Of a DNA stretch of 64,000 nucleotides, positions 45,258-53,629 are shown in pieces. The notes beneath the pieces were generated by a model. The model searched no databases and was not told the DNA's origin. It saw only the letters and a program-made list of their open reading frames with translations. How positions within the stretch are numbered: position 1 is the stretch's first letter; each line of letters starts with the position of its first letter. The stretch comes from Verrucomicrobiota bacterium (GTDB lineage: Bacteria > Verrucomicrobiota > Kiritimatiellia > CAIQIC01 > JAGNIJ01): contig JAKLGK010000002.1 of the NCBI GenBank assembly GCA_022710725.1, positions 248,001 through 312,000 of the forward strand, read 5' to 3'. The translations under genes were made by a program, and so were the position numbers.

Positions 45258-46097
45258 ATGTCGAGCAAATACCTGGTGTGGGCGATGCTGGCAGTCAGTC
45301 TGGTGGCGTGGGGCGTGACGGTATGGGCGCAGGAGCCGGCAGCGGCCCCGGCGGCTGAACCGGCGGCGGCGCCGGCCGGAGCGGGCGCGGACAATGCGCT
45401 GGCGTTGAGCGAGGAGGCCAAGGCGGCCGAGGAGGCCGAAGCCAACAAGCTGGATACCGGTTTCTGGGCGATGATCATCTCCAGCGGCGGGCTGGGCATC
45501 ACGCTGTGGCTGTCCTTGCTGGCGACCTCCATCGCCGCGGCGGGCCTGACGATCGACTCGTTCATCAACATCCGCGAGAAGAAGATCGTGCCCCAGGCGC
45601 TGGTCACCAGCGTCCGCGAGTCCATGGAGCAGGGCGATGTGATGAAGGCCTTGAAGATCTGCGAGGACGCGCCGGGCTCGCTGGCCAATATTCTCTCCGC
45701 CGGCTTCGGCAACGTGAAGGAAGGCTTCGACGTCATCCAGGACGTCGTCGGCGTGGCCGCCGACCTCGAAGGCGAGAAACTGCTCCAACGCGTGGCCTAT
45801 CTCAACGTCTGCGCCAACCTGGCGCCGATGCTCGGGCTGCTGGGCACGGTGCAGGGCATGATCTATGCGTTCGCCTCGCTGGCCACGATGACCGCGGGCG
45901 CGGCGCAGCAGGCGGCCCTGGCCCTGAACATCTCCCAGGCCCTGTGGACCACGGCGGCGGGCCTGGTCATTGCCATCCCGGCCATCAGCTTCTATACCTT
46001 CTTCCGCAACCGCGCGACGAAGATCATGCTGGGGATGGAAGGCCTGACGATGGACCTCATCAAGTCGCTGCGCAACGTCGAGGTCGTGGAGGAATAG
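45258..46097 (+). CDS. exbB: ExbB/TolQ/MotA-family proton channel
   Basis: 279 residues from ATG 45258 (AAGGAGAGG upstream). A cleavable signal or first helix and an Ala/Pro/Glu-rich stretch precede the conserved core: WAMIISSGGLGITLWLSLLATSIAAAG and the family motif LNVCANLAPMLGLLGTVQGMIYAF, then LWTTAAGLVIAIPAISFYTFF. The channel converts proton motive force to movement of TonB- or TolA-like partners with the ExbD subunits that follow. Confidence 0.93.
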   Translation: MSSKYLVWAMLAVSLVAWGVTVWAQEPAAAPAAEPAAAPAGAGADNALALSEEAKAAEEAEANKLDTGFWAMIISSGGLGITLWLSLLATSIAAAGLTIDSFINIREKKIVPQALVTSVRESMEQGDVMKALKICEDAPGSLANILSAGFGNVKEGFDVIQDVVGVAADLEGEKLLQRVAYLNVCANLAPMLGLLGTVQGMIYAFASLATMTAGAAQQAALALNISQALWTTAAGLVIAIPAISFYTFFRNRATKIMLGMEGLTMDLIKSLRNVEVVEE

Positions 46098-46114
46098 CCG
46101 CGGGGGCGCCGCGG
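46098..46114 (+). other. Intercistronic hairpin after exbB
   Basis: CCGCGG-gggcg-CCGCGG directly follows the exbB stop and has a 6-bp stem with a 5-nt loop and no T tract. It may stabilise the exbB message or lower exbD1 translation; the effect is not testable from sequence. Confidence 0.35.
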
Positions 46115-46145
46115 GAGGCGGCCTCGCAACCGGAGGGAAACCGGC

Positions 46146-46571
46146 ATGAGAAAACGATCGGAAGAGCCGGGGATCAACATGACGCCGATGATCGACGTCG
46201 TGTTCCAGCTCATCATCTTCTTCGTCACCACCGTGGACCTGGAGTCCAAGGCCATCGACGAGAACCTCAAGATGGCCATGGCCCCCCATGGCGTGGCGGT
46301 TGAGAAGAAGGACCCGCGCACCGTCTTCGTGGACGTGGACTCCAGCGGGGCGATCTCTATCGCCCGGGTGCGCATGTCCGCGCCGATGCTGCGGCTGGTC
46401 CTGCGCAAGTCCGTGGCCGAGTACGGCCAGACCGTCCCCGTGGTCATCCAGGCGGACGGCCGCACGAAGCACGAGCACGTCAAGGCCGTGATGGACTCCT
46501 GCGCGGCCGCCGGCTTGTGGAAGGTCAAGTTCGCCGCGAAGAAGGAAGAAGCGCAGAAACCCAAGTCGTAG
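46146..46571 (+). CDS. ExbD/TolR-family protein 1
   Basis: 141 residues: short cytoplasmic tail, single membrane helix beginning INMTPMIDVVFQLIIFFV with the proton-pathway Asp in PMIDVVF, then a periplasmic domain with a DPRTVFVDVDSSGAISI beta pattern. Pairs with ExbB and the second ExbD. GGAGGGAAACCGGC precedes the start. Confidence 0.92.
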   Translation: MRKRSEEPGINMTPMIDVVFQLIIFFVTTVDLESKAIDENLKMAMAPHGVAVEKKDPRTVFVDVDSSGAISIARVRMSAPMLRLVLRKSVAEYGQTVPVVIQADGRTKHEHVKAVMDSCAAAGLWKVKFAAKKEEAQKPKS

Positions 46572-46587
46572 GGGAAGGGAGCAAGCC

Positions 46588-46998
46588 ATGGCCCGAAAAC
46601 GCCGAAAATCCGAGATGCCGGCGGCCGACCTGCCAATGACGCCGATGATCGATGTCGTCTTCCAGCTCCTGATCTACTTCCTCGTGACCATCAAGCCCGT
46701 GGACGTGATCGCCCACCTGGACGTCTTCCGGCCGTCGCCGGAGGCCAGCCAGGAGAAGCCGGATACGCCGCCGAAGATGATCAAGATCGTGATCTTCCCG
46801 GACGGGTTCGTGATCAACGACAAGCCGGTGGACCTGCCGGACCTCGACCGCCTGCTGTCGAGGCTGGCGGCCATCGATACCAAGCAGACCATTCTCATCA
46901 TGGTCAGCGCGGCCTCGCCGCACGAGAAGCTGATCCAGGTGCTGGACCTGTGCTCCAAGTCGAAACTGGTGAACCTGTCGGTGGTCAGCACGAACTAG
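46588..46998 (+). CDS. ExbD/TolR-family protein 2
   Basis: 136 residues with the same layout as its neighbour: basic tail, LPMTPMIDVVFQLLIYFLV with conserved Asp, then a periplasmic domain (IVIFPDGFVINDKPVDL, LIMVSAASPHEKLIQVL). Two distinct ExbD paralogues in tandem are common in PVC and Myxococcota Ton/Tol-like systems. Followed 21 nt later by the TonB-like fusion. Confidence 0.92.
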   Translation: MARKRRKSEMPAADLPMTPMIDVVFQLLIYFLVTIKPVDVIAHLDVFRPSPEASQEKPDTPPKMIKIVIFPDGFVINDKPVDLPDLDRLLSRLAAIDTKQTILIMVSAASPHEKLIQVLDLCSKSKLVNLSVVSTN

Positions 46999-47019
46999 GT
47001 CGCCCCGGAGAGGATATTT

Positions 47020-48501
47020 ATGAAGAAGCTGGACGCTAAAGCGATCGCCCGCTGGATCAAGGCCCACATCTGGGGGCCCACGGGATCCGTCATCATTCAC
47101 ATCCTCATCGTCCTGGCGCTGCTCAAGCTGGTGACCGGCACGTCGAGCAACAAGGCGCCGGAGATCGAGGTGATGATGATGGAGCCGGACGCCGTGGACC
47201 TGGAGGAGTTCGAGCAGGAGCTGGAGAAGCTGGAGGAGCTTCCGGAGATGGTGGACGCCGTCACGCCGCCCGAGGTCTCGCTGACGGAGCAGCCGCCCGA
47301 CGTGCAGGCCAGCGACTTCGCGGCGCCGCAGCCCAACGTGGACTTCGCCGCGCTCGACGTGCAGCAGGACTTCCAGAGCCCGCTGGTCATGCAGGGCCTG
47401 TTCGCCGGGCGGTCGTCCGGCGGCCGGGCCTCCAGCCTCCGCGAGTACGGCGGGCAGTGGGGCCAGTACACCGAGGCCGCGGTGCTGCGCGCGCTGGAAT
47501 GGCTGAAGAACCGGCAGAATCCCGACGGCAGCTGGAAGGGCCGGCTGGATCCGGACACGGTGGGCTACACCGGCCTGGCCATCCTGACCTTCCTGGCGCA
47601 CGGCGAGACGACGGCCTCGGAGAAGTACGGCGCCACGGTGGAGAAGGGGATCCGCTACCTCATGGGCCGCCAGGAGGAGAACGGCGCGTTCTTCAAGAAG
47701 TTCGACGGCAGCGGCCCGGTGTACGCGCAGGCGATCGCGACCTACGCGTTGAGCGAGGCCTACGGCCTGACCCGCATCCCTGCGCTCAAGCCCGTGATGG
47801 ACAAAGCCGTCAAGGTGCTGCTGGACGGCCAGCAGGCGAAAGGCGGATGGGACTACAGCTACGCCAAGGGCGCCCGCCGCGACACCTCCGTCACCGGCTG
47901 GCATGTCCAGGCCCTGAAGGCCGCCTACATCGCGGGGGCCGAGACGCCGGGCATCCACGAGGCGATGGAAAAAGCCCTCATGGACCTGCGCTCCGTCCAG
48001 GACCCGGAAACGGGGACCTTCGGCTACACCAGCCAGACCGATCGCAAGTCGCCCAAGTCGCTCGGCATGACGGGCGTCGCCGTGCTGTGCATGCAGTTGA
48101 TGGGCTACAGCAGCGATTCGGCGGCGCGCAAGGGCAGCGACGTCCTGTCCTCCGCGACCTGCGACTGGAACGATCCCATGAACTCGCCGTTCTACGCCTG
48201 GTACTACATCACCCAGAGCCGGTTCCACCGCGGCGGCGCGGGCTGGAGCGAGTGGAACAACAAGGTCGCCCCGACCCTCGTGCGCAACCAGGACCCCAAG
48301 GGCTTCTGGCCGGACAGCAAGGCGGACAACGTCGTCGGCGAGCGCGGCGGCGCGGAAAGCGATCCGCAGACGATCTACCGGACGACCCTCGCGGCGCTGA
48401 CGCTGCAGGTCTATTACCGCCTGCTGCCGACCTACAAGGCCGTGGCCATCGAGCCCTCGACCCCGGCCACGAAGGAAGACATCGCCGTCGAGATCCTGTA
48501 A
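47020..48501 (+). CDS. TonB-like anchor fused to prenyltransferase/squalene-oxidase-repeat barrel
   Basis: 493 residues. Residues 1-40 form a cytoplasmic tail and one helix (GSVIIHILIVLALLKLV) like TonB/TolA. Residues 45-115 are an acidic, Pro-containing linker (MEPDAVDLEEFEQELEKLEE). From about 147 comes an alpha/alpha barrel with prenyltransferase/squalene-cyclase repeats: WLKNRQNPDGSWKGRLD, GIRYLMGRQEENGAFFK, DGQQAKGGWDYSYAKGARRD, LRSVQDPETGTFGY. The C-terminal ~25 residues lack a TonB box-binding domain. It appears to replace TonB as the energised partner of ExbB/ExbD. No catalytic Asp-rich motif (DxDD) is visible, so a binding rather than cyclase role is likely. Confidence 0.8.
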   Translation: MKKLDAKAIARWIKAHIWGPTGSVIIHILIVLALLKLVTGTSSNKAPEIEVMMMEPDAVDLEEFEQELEKLEELPEMVDAVTPPEVSLTEQPPDVQASDFAAPQPNVDFAALDVQQDFQSPLVMQGLFAGRSSGGRASSLREYGGQWGQYTEAAVLRALEWLKNRQNPDGSWKGRLDPDTVGYTGLAILTFLAHGETTASEKYGATVEKGIRYLMGRQEENGAFFKKFDGSGPVYAQAIATYALSEAYGLTRIPALKPVMDKAVKVLLDGQQAKGGWDYSYAKGARRDTSVTGWHVQALKAAYIAGAETPGIHEAMEKALMDLRSVQDPETGTFGYTSQTDRKSPKSLGMTGVAVLCMQLMGYSSDSAARKGSDVLSSATCDWNDPMNSPFYAWYYITQSRFHRGGAGWSEWNNKVAPTLVRNQDPKGFWPDSKADNVVGERGGAESDPQTIYRTTLAALTLQVYYRLLPTYKAVAIEPSTPATKEDIAVEIL

Positions 48502-48610
48502 CGTCCGGCGCTTCACCGCCGAGGGCGCAGAGCACATCGTTTCTTTGCGCCCTTCGCGCCTTCCGCCGCCGCAGTTTGCGCGGGCCGCGTTCCGTGATAG
48601 AGTTCCGCTC

Positions 48611-50380
48611 ATGCCCGGCCCTGCCCATATCCGGCTCTTGAGCGACGAGGTGATCAACAAGATCGCGGCCGGCGAGGTCGTGGACCGTCCCGCCTCGGTC
48701 CTCAAGGAACTCCTGGAAAACGCCCTCGACGCCGGGGCGACCCGCGTGACGGTCGAGATCGTCGCGGGCGGCCGGAAGATGATCGCCGTCTCTGACGACG
48801 GCGGCGGGATGGACCGGGACGACGCCCTGTTGAGCATCGAGCGCCACGCCACCAGCAAGATCCGGGACGTGGACGACATCGAGGACGTCGCCACGCTGGG
48901 TTTCCGCGGCGAGGCGCTGGCCGCCATCGCCGCCGTATCCCAGTTCACCCTGACCACGCGCACGGCCGCCGCCGAGGGCGGGACGGAGATCACGGTCGCC
49001 GGCGGGAAGATCCGGGACGTGCGCGACGAGGGCTGCCCGGCGGGGACCCGCGTCCAGGTGCGCAACCTGTTTTTCAACGTGCCCGCGCGGCGCAAGTTCC
49101 TGCGGTCCGAACAGACCGAGCTGTCCCACGTCCGCCAGGTCTTTCTCCTCTATGCCCTCTCGCACCCGGCCGTCGGGCTTGCCCTGCGCGTAGACGAGCG
49201 CGAGGTGTGGCGCCTGGCCGCCGGGGCGACCCTGAACGACCGGCTGCTGGAATTGTTCGGCCCCGGCACGATCAGCCAGTTGCGGCCCGTGGATTTCCGG
49301 GCCGGGGAGCTGTGGCTGCACGGGTATGCGGGCATCCCCTCGTTGAGCCGGGGGGACCGTTCGGACCAGTATTTCTTCATCAACGGCCGCCCGGCGGGCG
49401 CGCCGCTCCTGCACTTCGCGCTGTCCGAGGCCTATCACACGCTGCTGCCGCGCGGCCGATACCCCGTGCTGTACCTTTTCCTGGAGCTGCCGCCGGGACA
49501 GGTGGACGTGAACGTGCACCCGGCCAAGAAGGAAGTCCGTTTCCGAAACACGGGCGCGGTGCGCGACGCGGTCATCGAGGGCCTGCGCCGGGCCCTCGGC
49601 ACGACGCCCGCCGCGCCGGAGGCGGCGCCGATCCACCCGCTCGCGTCCGTGGCGCCGCCGGCGGAGGCCTGGCTGCCCGCGATCCGCCGGGATCAGCCGC
49701 CGGCCTTCGCGTATCCGCGCCTGCCGATGGCGCCCGCGGAAGGCGAGGCGCCGGCGCCCGGCCCGTCGGGATCGCCGGCGGCGGCCCCGGCGGCCGGGCC
49801 CTGGGCATGGTGCCGCGTGCTGGGCCAGGTGGGCGGCCTGTACGTGGTCATGGAGACGCCCGACGGCGTGGTGCTGATGGACCCGCACGCGGCCCACGAA
49901 CGGGTGCTGTTCGAGCGCTTCATGAAGGAGGTGACGGCCCATCGCGTGAACAGCCAGGGCCTGCTGGCGCCGGAGACCGTCGCCCTGCTGCCGCAGGATG
50001 CCCGCCGGGTGCGCGAGCAGCTCGACCTGCTCCGCGACATGGGCTTTGGCCTGTCCGAGTTCGGCGCCGACACCTTCCTGGTGGACGCCCTGCCGGTGTG
50101 CCTCGGGAACGTTTCCGCGGCCGCGTTGCTCGCCGAGGTGGCCGACACCCTGGAGCGCGCGGGCGCGCGCGGCGGCACGGAGCGCTGGGCGGAGGAGGCC
50201 GTGGCCCAGGCCTCGTGCAAGGCCGCGGTCAAGGCGCGGGACCAGCTGGCCCCCGAGGAAATCGAGGAGTTGGTTCGCGCGCTGGCCGCCACGGGCATGC
50301 CCTATACCTGCCCGCACGGCCGGCCGACGGTGATCTTCATGAGCTTCGGCGAACTGCACCGCAAGTTCGGGCGGGCCTGA
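48611..50380 (+). CDS. mutL: DNA mismatch repair protein MutL
   Basis: 589 residues. N-terminal GHKL ATPase: IAAGEVVDRPASVLKELLENALDAG, DDGGGM and TLGFRGEALAAIA. After a Pro/Ala-rich linker, the C-terminal dimerisation/endonuclease domain has DPHAAHERVLFE, fitting DQHAxxExxxxE apart from Q to P, then ASCKAAVKARD and CPHGRPTVI. This is the endonuclease form found in bacteria that lack MutH. True start ATG 48611. Not in an operon with mutS here. Confidence 0.95.
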   Translation: MPGPAHIRLLSDEVINKIAAGEVVDRPASVLKELLENALDAGATRVTVEIVAGGRKMIAVSDDGGGMDRDDALLSIERHATSKIRDVDDIEDVATLGFRGEALAAIAAVSQFTLTTRTAAAEGGTEITVAGGKIRDVRDEGCPAGTRVQVRNLFFNVPARRKFLRSEQTELSHVRQVFLLYALSHPAVGLALRVDEREVWRLAAGATLNDRLLELFGPGTISQLRPVDFRAGELWLHGYAGIPSLSRGDRSDQYFFINGRPAGAPLLHFALSEAYHTLLPRGRYPVLYLFLELPPGQVDVNVHPAKKEVRFRNTGAVRDAVIEGLRRALGTTPAAPEAAPIHPLASVAPPAEAWLPAIRRDQPPAFAYPRLPMAPAEGEAPAPGPSGSPAAAPAAGPWAWCRVLGQVGGLYVVMETPDGVVLMDPHAAHERVLFERFMKEVTAHRVNSQGLLAPETVALLPQDARRVREQLDLLRDMGFGLSEFGADTFLVDALPVCLGNVSAAALLAEVADTLERAGARGGTERWAEEAVAQASCKAAVKARDQLAPEEIEELVRALAATGMPYTCPHGRPTVIFMSFGELHRKFGRA

Positions 50381-50938
50381 TCAGGCCAGGGCCGACGCGA
50401 CCGGGAGTTGCATCACGTCCTCCCGGAAACTTTCGTACGCCAGCCGGTAGCGCTCCCGTTCCTCGGGGAGAAACTGGTCCTGGTTGGCCTGCTGCAGCTG
50501 GCGGTAGGCCGTGTGGGCCAGCTGCAGCACGTTCCACAGCCCCTGCAGGATGTCCTCGGCCCGACGTTGGTAGTGCATGGCCGGCAGGACGCACTGCTCC
50601 GGGGTGGCGGAGAGGAACTGGCAGAGGAAGCTCTCCTCGCCCTCGAGGTGCAACTGGTGCTGCATCATCGCGTGGGCGGACTGGACGCTGTCGTGGATCA
50701 GGCGCAGGAACCGGAGCATGTCGTGCTCGCGCGGCAGGGCGCGCGATGCCTGGATGGCGAAGAAGGCGTGCTGCTCCGAGGTCTTCAGCAGGGACAGGAC
50801 GGTCTCGATGTGCTGGATGCGCTGCGCCGTCGGCAGGCGCTGGAAGGGGGTGTAGAGCAGTTCGGCCGCGCGCTCGAAGAACACGTCCCGCCGGGCCAGG
50901 TGCACCGGCCGGTTGATGTCGAAATGGTTCTTCTTCAC
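50381..50938 (-). CDS. Helical protein of unknown function
   Basis: 185 residues from GTG 50938 (GAGGCGGG nearby). Mostly alpha-helical and rich in Gln/Leu/His: TAQRIQHIETVLSLLK, SVQSAHAMMQHQLHLEGEES, LQLAHTAYRQLQQANQDQF. No signal or membrane segment. It converges with mutL at the very last base. I recognise no family; its length and helix pattern could suit a small four-helix dimeric protein. Confidence 0.6.
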   Translation of the reverse strand: MKKNHFDINRPVHLARRDVFFERAAELLYTPFQRLPTAQRIQHIETVLSLLKTSEQHAFFAIQASRALPREHDMLRFLRLIHDSVQSAHAMMQHQLHLEGEESFLCQFLSATPEQCVLPAMHYQRRAEDILQGLWNVLQLAHTAYRQLQQANQDQFLPEERERYRLAYESFREDVMQLPVASALA

Positions 50939-51178
50939 GTCGCCCGCCTCGCTCTTCCGCCGCAGAACCAGCCTATCACGCGTCCCGGCCCGTGGCAAGG
51001 CGTCCGCCGGGCGGTCCGGCCGCCGCCTTTTCACCTTGACCCCGTGCCGCCTGCCCGAGCATGCTGGAAAACCGTCAAGGGCGATCTGGCCGCTCGGGAG
51101 GAGCCGTCGCAGGGAGACCGGGCCCGCGCCGGGCCGTCCGGATATGCGGAATGAGGATAACCGAAAAGGAGGCTGGAC

Positions 51179-52411
51179 ATGCGGCGTGTGCAAGTCAGGC
51201 GATGGACGGTACTGGCGCTCGGGCTGGCGGGGCTGGCGCAGACGGGTTTTGGCGCCGGGTTCGCCCTGTATGAGGGCAGCGCCCGCGGAAACGCCCTCGG
51301 CGGGGCGATGGCGGGCAGCGCGGATGACGCCTCGGCGCTCTACTGCAACCCGGCGGGCATCACACAGTTGGAAGGCGTGCAGGTCATGGGCGGCATGACG
51401 CTCATCGCGCCCTCGACAAAGGTCACCACCATGACCCCGGCGGGCAGCGTGACGACGGAAACGGAGGAGAACCTCTGGATCCCGCCCCACCTGTACGCCA
51501 CCTGGGAGGCGAGCGATCGCGTCTGGCTCGGGTTCGGCATGTACTCCCGCTTCGGGCTCGGAACGGAATTCGACGAGAACTGGCCCGGCCGCTACAACAG
51601 CTACAAGGCCGTCATCCAGTCCCTCACCTTCAATCCCAATCTGGCGCTCAAGCTCAACGAGCAGGTTTCCGTGGCCGCCGGCGTGTCGGCCATGTGGATC
51701 GACCTCGACCTGCGCCGCAAGCTCCCGAACCCCCTCGTGGCCGGCGGGCCGGACCTGGACTTCAAGCTCTGCGGCGATTCGATCGGCTACGGCTTCAACG
51801 TCGCCGGCCGCTGGGAGCCGCTCGAGTGGCTTTCCTTCGGCGCGGCCTACCAGGGCCAGGTGGACCAGGACATCGACGGCGACGCCACGGTCAGCGGCCG
51901 CAGCGGCGACGCCTCGGGCGACGTCAGCCTGCCGGACATGGTCTTCCTGGGCACCGCCGTGAAGCCCATGAAGAAAGTGACCGTGTCCCTCGACGCCGTG
52001 CGCACGGGATGGAGTTCCTACGACCAGTTCGCCCTGGACCTCGATCCCACGCTGCTGGGGCCGGACAAGGCCTACCAGGTCTCGCAGAAGGACTGGAACG
52101 ATGTCTGGCGTTATGAGCTCGGCGTCGAGTACGCGCTGAACGAGGCTTGGACCCTGCGCGCCGGCTACGCGTTCGACGAGGAGCCCGGCCCGGACAGCAC
52201 GGCGGATTACCTGGTCCCCGCGAACGACCGCAACCTGTACTGCCTCGGCGCGGGCTACCAGTGGAAGGCGTGGACGTTCGATGTCTCGTACACCTACCTC
52301 GAGATCGAGGACCGCACCATCGCCGCCCGGCCGGAACACGGCGTTCTCCCCTCGGAATTCGAGTGCGGCAAGTCGCACCTGTTCGGCCTGACCGTCGGCC
52401 GCAAGATCTGA
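51179..52411 (+). CDS. OmpP1/FadL-family outer-membrane transporter
   Basis: 410 residues with signal peptide (VLALGLAGLAQTGFGAG) and the FadL N-terminal hatch AGFALYEGSARGNALGGAMAG followed by ADDASALYCNPAGI. The rest is a beta barrel: WLGFGMYSRFGLGTEF, FNPNLALKLNEQVSVAAGVS, ending SHLFGLTVGRKI. Transports long-chain fatty acids or other hydrophobic substrates. AAGGAGG lies eight bases before ATG 51179. It has its own terminator. The 240 bases upstream hold a weak TTGACC/CATGCT pair (18-nt spacing) that I do not call as a promoter. Confidence 0.93.
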   Translation: MRRVQVRRWTVLALGLAGLAQTGFGAGFALYEGSARGNALGGAMAGSADDASALYCNPAGITQLEGVQVMGGMTLIAPSTKVTTMTPAGSVTTETEENLWIPPHLYATWEASDRVWLGFGMYSRFGLGTEFDENWPGRYNSYKAVIQSLTFNPNLALKLNEQVSVAAGVSAMWIDLDLRRKLPNPLVAGGPDLDFKLCGDSIGYGFNVAGRWEPLEWLSFGAAYQGQVDQDIDGDATVSGRSGDASGDVSLPDMVFLGTAVKPMKKVTVSLDAVRTGWSSYDQFALDLDPTLLGPDKAYQVSQKDWNDVWRYELGVEYALNEAWTLRAGYAFDEEPGPDSTADYLVPANDRNLYCLGAGYQWKAWTFDVSYTYLEIEDRTIAARPEHGVLPSEFECGKSHLFGLTVGRKI

Positions 52412-52432
52412 TCCGCGCCCGATCGCGGACAA

Positions 52433-52460
52433 GCCCGGGGCCCGAGCCCCGGGCTTTTTT
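52433..52460 (+). terminator. Rho-independent terminator after fadL-like gene
   Basis: Nine-bp perfect stem GCCCGGGGC / GCCCCGGGC (52433-52441, 52446-52454) with a CCGA loop, followed by six T. A classical strong terminator. Confidence 0.92.
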
Positions 52461-52527
52461 CTTCCCCGGTGGTTTTTCCCGCCGGTTTCGGGTAGCATGA
52501 CATCATGCCGAACGGAGAGTGGACCCG

Positions 52528-53625
52528 ATGACCGCCGTGCGATGCCCTGTCAACGAGGCGGCGTTCATTTCGCGCGACGAGCCGGCGCTGATTCTCGACG
52601 ACCGGAAGATCACCTATTCCGAGTTCGAGTTCTACGTGGCGGGCGCCGCGGCCCGCCTGCGGAAGGCCGGGTGCCGGGCGGGGGACCGCGTCGCCCTGGG
52701 CGTGCGGGAGCCCTGGCAGGCGGCCGTTCTGCTCATGGCCCTCTTGCGCGTGAAGGCGGTAGCCTGCCTGCTGGCCGGCGAGGAGGACGGGGCCGGGAAG
52801 GCCGCCCGGGCGGAGTGCGGGATCCGGATCGGCGGGCCGGCGCCCGGCCTGGACGCGGAGTCCCTGCTGCCGGTCTGCATCGAGGGCCAGGACTCGGCCG
52901 AAGCCTCCAGCCTGGCCTTGGAGCAGTCGGCGACCGTCCTGTTCCTGGCGGATCGAGACGGGGGGCTCCGGGCGGTCCTGCACACCTACGGCAATCACTA
53001 CTACGGGGCGCGCGGCGCCAACCATGCCGTCCGCCTGTCGTCGCACGGCCGCTGGCTTTCCGCGCCGCCGCTGTACACGGGCGCGGGCCTAAGCGCCTTC
53101 TTCCGCTGCCTCTTGAGCGGGGCCGCGCTGGTCCTGCCCGAGCCCGGTTGTCCGTTGCGCGAGAGCCTGGCCCGGCACGAGGTCACGCACGCCAGCGTGA
53201 CGCCCGGCGACCTGGAGGATATCGCGGAAAGGCGGGCTTCGGCGGATTTCCCGAAGCTCCGGGCCGTGCTCGTCGAAAGCGACGAAGTCCAGCCGGCCCT
53301 GCTGCGGAAGGCGCGGGCCGCCGGCTGGCCCGTGTTCCCGGGATACGGGATCCCCGAGATGGCTTCCGGGATCAGCACCGTGATGCCGGACAGCCCGCCC
53401 CCTCGCCGGGACGGCGCCGGGCTCCCGATGAAATACCGCGAAGTGCGCGTCAGCGAGGCCGGCGAGATCCTGGTTCGCGGCCCGGCGCTGTTCGCCGGTT
53501 ACGTCGAGCCCGGAGTCCTTCGGCGCCCGGTGGACGGCGACGGCTGGTTTAGCACGGGAGCTCGCGGACGGATGGAATCCGACGGTTATCTCACGGTGGC
53601 GGCGCCGGACGCGAAGGCGGGATGA
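52528..53625 (+). CDS. Degenerate AMP-binding (acyl-CoA synthetase-like) protein
   Basis: 365 residues from ATG 52528 (GGAGAG eight bases upstream). The frame recalls MenE/acyl-CoA synthetases: ITYSEFEFYVAGAAARL, APPLYTGAGLSAFFRCLLSGA, PVFPGYGIPEM, AGEILVRGPALFAGYV. However, the P-loop TSGTTGxPK is replaced by LFLADRDGGLRAV, the STGD motif reads STGARG, and the protein ends right after GYLTVAA, so the ~100-residue C-terminal domain with the catalytic Lys is missing. It is probably not an active synthetase. Four bases before the alpha/beta hydrolase. Confidence 0.7.
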   Translation: MTAVRCPVNEAAFISRDEPALILDDRKITYSEFEFYVAGAAARLRKAGCRAGDRVALGVREPWQAAVLLMALLRVKAVACLLAGEEDGAGKAARAECGIRIGGPAPGLDAESLLPVCIEGQDSAEASSLALEQSATVLFLADRDGGLRAVLHTYGNHYYGARGANHAVRLSSHGRWLSAPPLYTGAGLSAFFRCLLSGAALVLPEPGCPLRESLARHEVTHASVTPGDLEDIAERRASADFPKLRAVLVESDEVQPALLRKARAAGWPVFPGYGIPEMASGISTVMPDSPPPRRDGAGLPMKYREVRVSEAGEILVRGPALFAGYVEPGVLRRPVDGDGWFSTGARGRMESDGYLTVAAPDAKAG

Positions 53626-53629
53626 AACG

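Noticed and set aside
46525..49095. 856-codon open frame on the minus strand opposite exbD, the TonB-like fusion and mutL
   Set aside because: It is a GC-skew shadow of three well-supported plus-strand genes and shows no domain.
51036..51065. Possible promoter before the FadL gene (TTGACC, 18 nt, CATGCT)
   Set aside because: The -10 matches only three of six positions; too weak to call.
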